NCBI GenBank assembly: GCA_944320605.1
Contig: CALUIE010000016.1
Location: 1-44,548 of the forward strand
Direction: 5' to 3'
DNA length: 44,548 bases
Source of the DNA: an uncultured Phocaeicola sp.
GTDB taxonomy: Bacteria > Bacteroidota > Bacteroidia > Bacteroidales > Bacteroidaceae
Shown: piece by piece, positions 43,492 through 44,548 of the stretch
Layout of the letters: every line of letters begins with the position of its first letter
How positions within the stretch are numbered: position 1 is the first letter of the stretch
Program-made: the position numbers and the translations under genes
Notes under the pieces: generated by a model
Told to the model about the DNA's origin: nothing
Databases searched by the model: none
Seen by the model: only the letters and a program-made list of their open reading frames with translations

Positions 43492-44548
43492 TCAATATTC
43501 TATACAAATATCTTCAGAAGTTAATGTTAAAGTATGAATATCACCATTTTTAAACTTCAAAGTCCATATCACATCATCAGCCTTGCATGAAACATTTATT
43601 TCTGGTATCTCACTTTTATCAAAATATGGCAATATCAATGTTGTAAATTTCGGATTAACAGCCTTTACAGTAGCACTAATCCTTTTAAAGTAGTCCAAAC
43701 TTAAAAATTCACCTCCATTCACAGTCGCTAAAAATGTCTCGTTTTTCAAATTATCCTCAACAACGTTTACTTGTTTATCACCACTATAGGTCAAAACCAA
43801 TGCCTTCGCTTTTGAATTAGTAGTAATAATAACTCCCTTACCATCAGCTTTTATTTCATGTTCTGGTTTTGTGATAAATCTTGTAATAAATTCAACTTCT
43901 GAAGCATCTCTCATTGAAGCATCATCACGAATAATCAAATAAGGTGAAAAAGGAGCACTACGCATAAAATACAATTTTCTATTACAGTAGTCAATACCTT
44001 CTTTATAATCATAGGCTTCTTTAGCTTCTCCACGTACAAAAACGCCAAACTCATCATCTCTAACGAACTCAAGTTTTCCTACAGTCATACATGAGTTTGG
44101 GACATCACCTTCAAATGATCTAAACTGTTCCTTACCATCGATTTTCAATGTAGAATGACAGTAACTATATTTTGGCCAATAAGTAGCATCATTTATAAAA
44201 GTCTCGCCCAAAGAATAAAATGTAAAAGAATTTTCATCACGATGATTATGTCCGTGATGGTAATCATATCCAGAAGTGAATGAAACATGTGCATCATTAA
44301 CATTATCCCAGCCACTTCTCATAAATACACACCCACTAGTAAATACCTTTGTTAAAGGCGTATTGTCATCCATTGGAGACACAGGTATATAATATTTTGC
44401 ATCAGGCAAAAACAAGAAAAACCTAGTATATGGTAATCCGTATGGAGAACTGAAATATTTTCCACGTTTACTATACAATAGTTCGTTAAAAATTCGCCAA
44501 GCCTAAGCGGCCTTGGCGGTAAATAAAATGAGTTCTTTGAAAAGTTTG
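43492..44548 (-). CDS. Heparinase II/III-family polysaccharide lyase, 3' part, with an in-frame amber codon
   Basis: The last ~348 codons of a gene that continues beyond the window. SGYDYHHGHNHRDENSFTFYSLGETFINDATYWPKYSYCHSTLKIDG is the core of the heparinase II/III beta-sandwich domain (His-rich catalytic and metal region, then the stored Asp/Thr strand). The C-terminal ~200 residues form the remaining beta-sandwich. Such lyases cleave uronic-acid polysaccharides (heparin, alginate, related) by beta-elimination. Reading towards the window edge, the frame stays plausible (KLFKELILFTAKAA, then AWRIFNELLYSKRGKYF) but is interrupted by TAG at 44503-44505. Either the gene is broken, or translation restarts at TTG 44478, which would lack the alpha-toroid domain. 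Confidence 0.7.

Overview
The window looks like a chromosomal segment of a gut Bacteroidales bacterium (Bacteroides/Phocaeicola type). The evidence is the SusC/SusD pair, a hybrid two-component sensor, Ser-type sulfatases with Sec signals, a long-tailed ribosomal protein S16, threonine genes in the order thrA-apgM-thrC, and promoters of the Bacteroidetes form TTTG-N19/20-TAnnTTTG. The sequence is A+T rich, most strongly at 33.8-36.2 kb and 39.4-44.5 kb. No species name can be given from the sequence alone.

Layout. 0-6.6 kb: tRNA-Arg(UCU), a secreted alpha/beta hydrolase, a hexapeptide acetyltransferase, an AraC regulator, an OPT transporter with a BD-FAE-like hydrolase, and rpsP. 6.6-22.9 kb: a polysaccharide utilisation locus (PUL 1). 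Its hybrid sensor (+) faces a leftward run of SusC, SusD, a Big_2/LRR surface lipoprotein, a sulfatase, a beta-helix lyase-like protein, a second sulfatase and a YesU-like (DUF1961) protein. The design is binding and import at the surface, desulfation and cleavage in the periplasm, and sensing of released oligosaccharides by the hybrid sensor. A sulfated uronic-acid polysaccharide such as a glycosaminoglycan is the most economical target, but this is inferred. 23.3-28.6 kb: the threonine operon, preceded by a Thr-containing leader ORF and a terminator-like hairpin. 28.8-33.8 kb: an M49-like peptidase lipoprotein, a small beta-barrel protein, an MBL-fold hydrolase and an AAA_14/DUF4143 ATPase. 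34.1-35.1 kb: a broken IS630-type insertion sequence, followed by 1.1 kb of gene-free A+T-rich DNA. 36.2-39.3 kb: radA and a FAD-dependent oxidoreductase. 39.4 kb to the end: part of a second catabolic cluster (PUL 2) with an esterase, an iduronate-2-sulfatase-like sulfatase, another sulfatase and the 3' part of a heparinase II/III lyase. The lyase carries an in-frame amber codon near the window edge.

The least explained signals are intergenic. Three gaps hold repeat arrays whose units are spaced exactly 11 or 22 bp apart, most strikingly a perfectly centred dyad of eight TGAA/TTCA half-sites at 7429-7517. Two other gaps share a dispersed GTTGACAAG-type repeat. The threonine attenuator, the slippery heptamer in the IS630 transposase and an A9 tract at a sulfatase/lyase ATGA overlap are possible translational control points.
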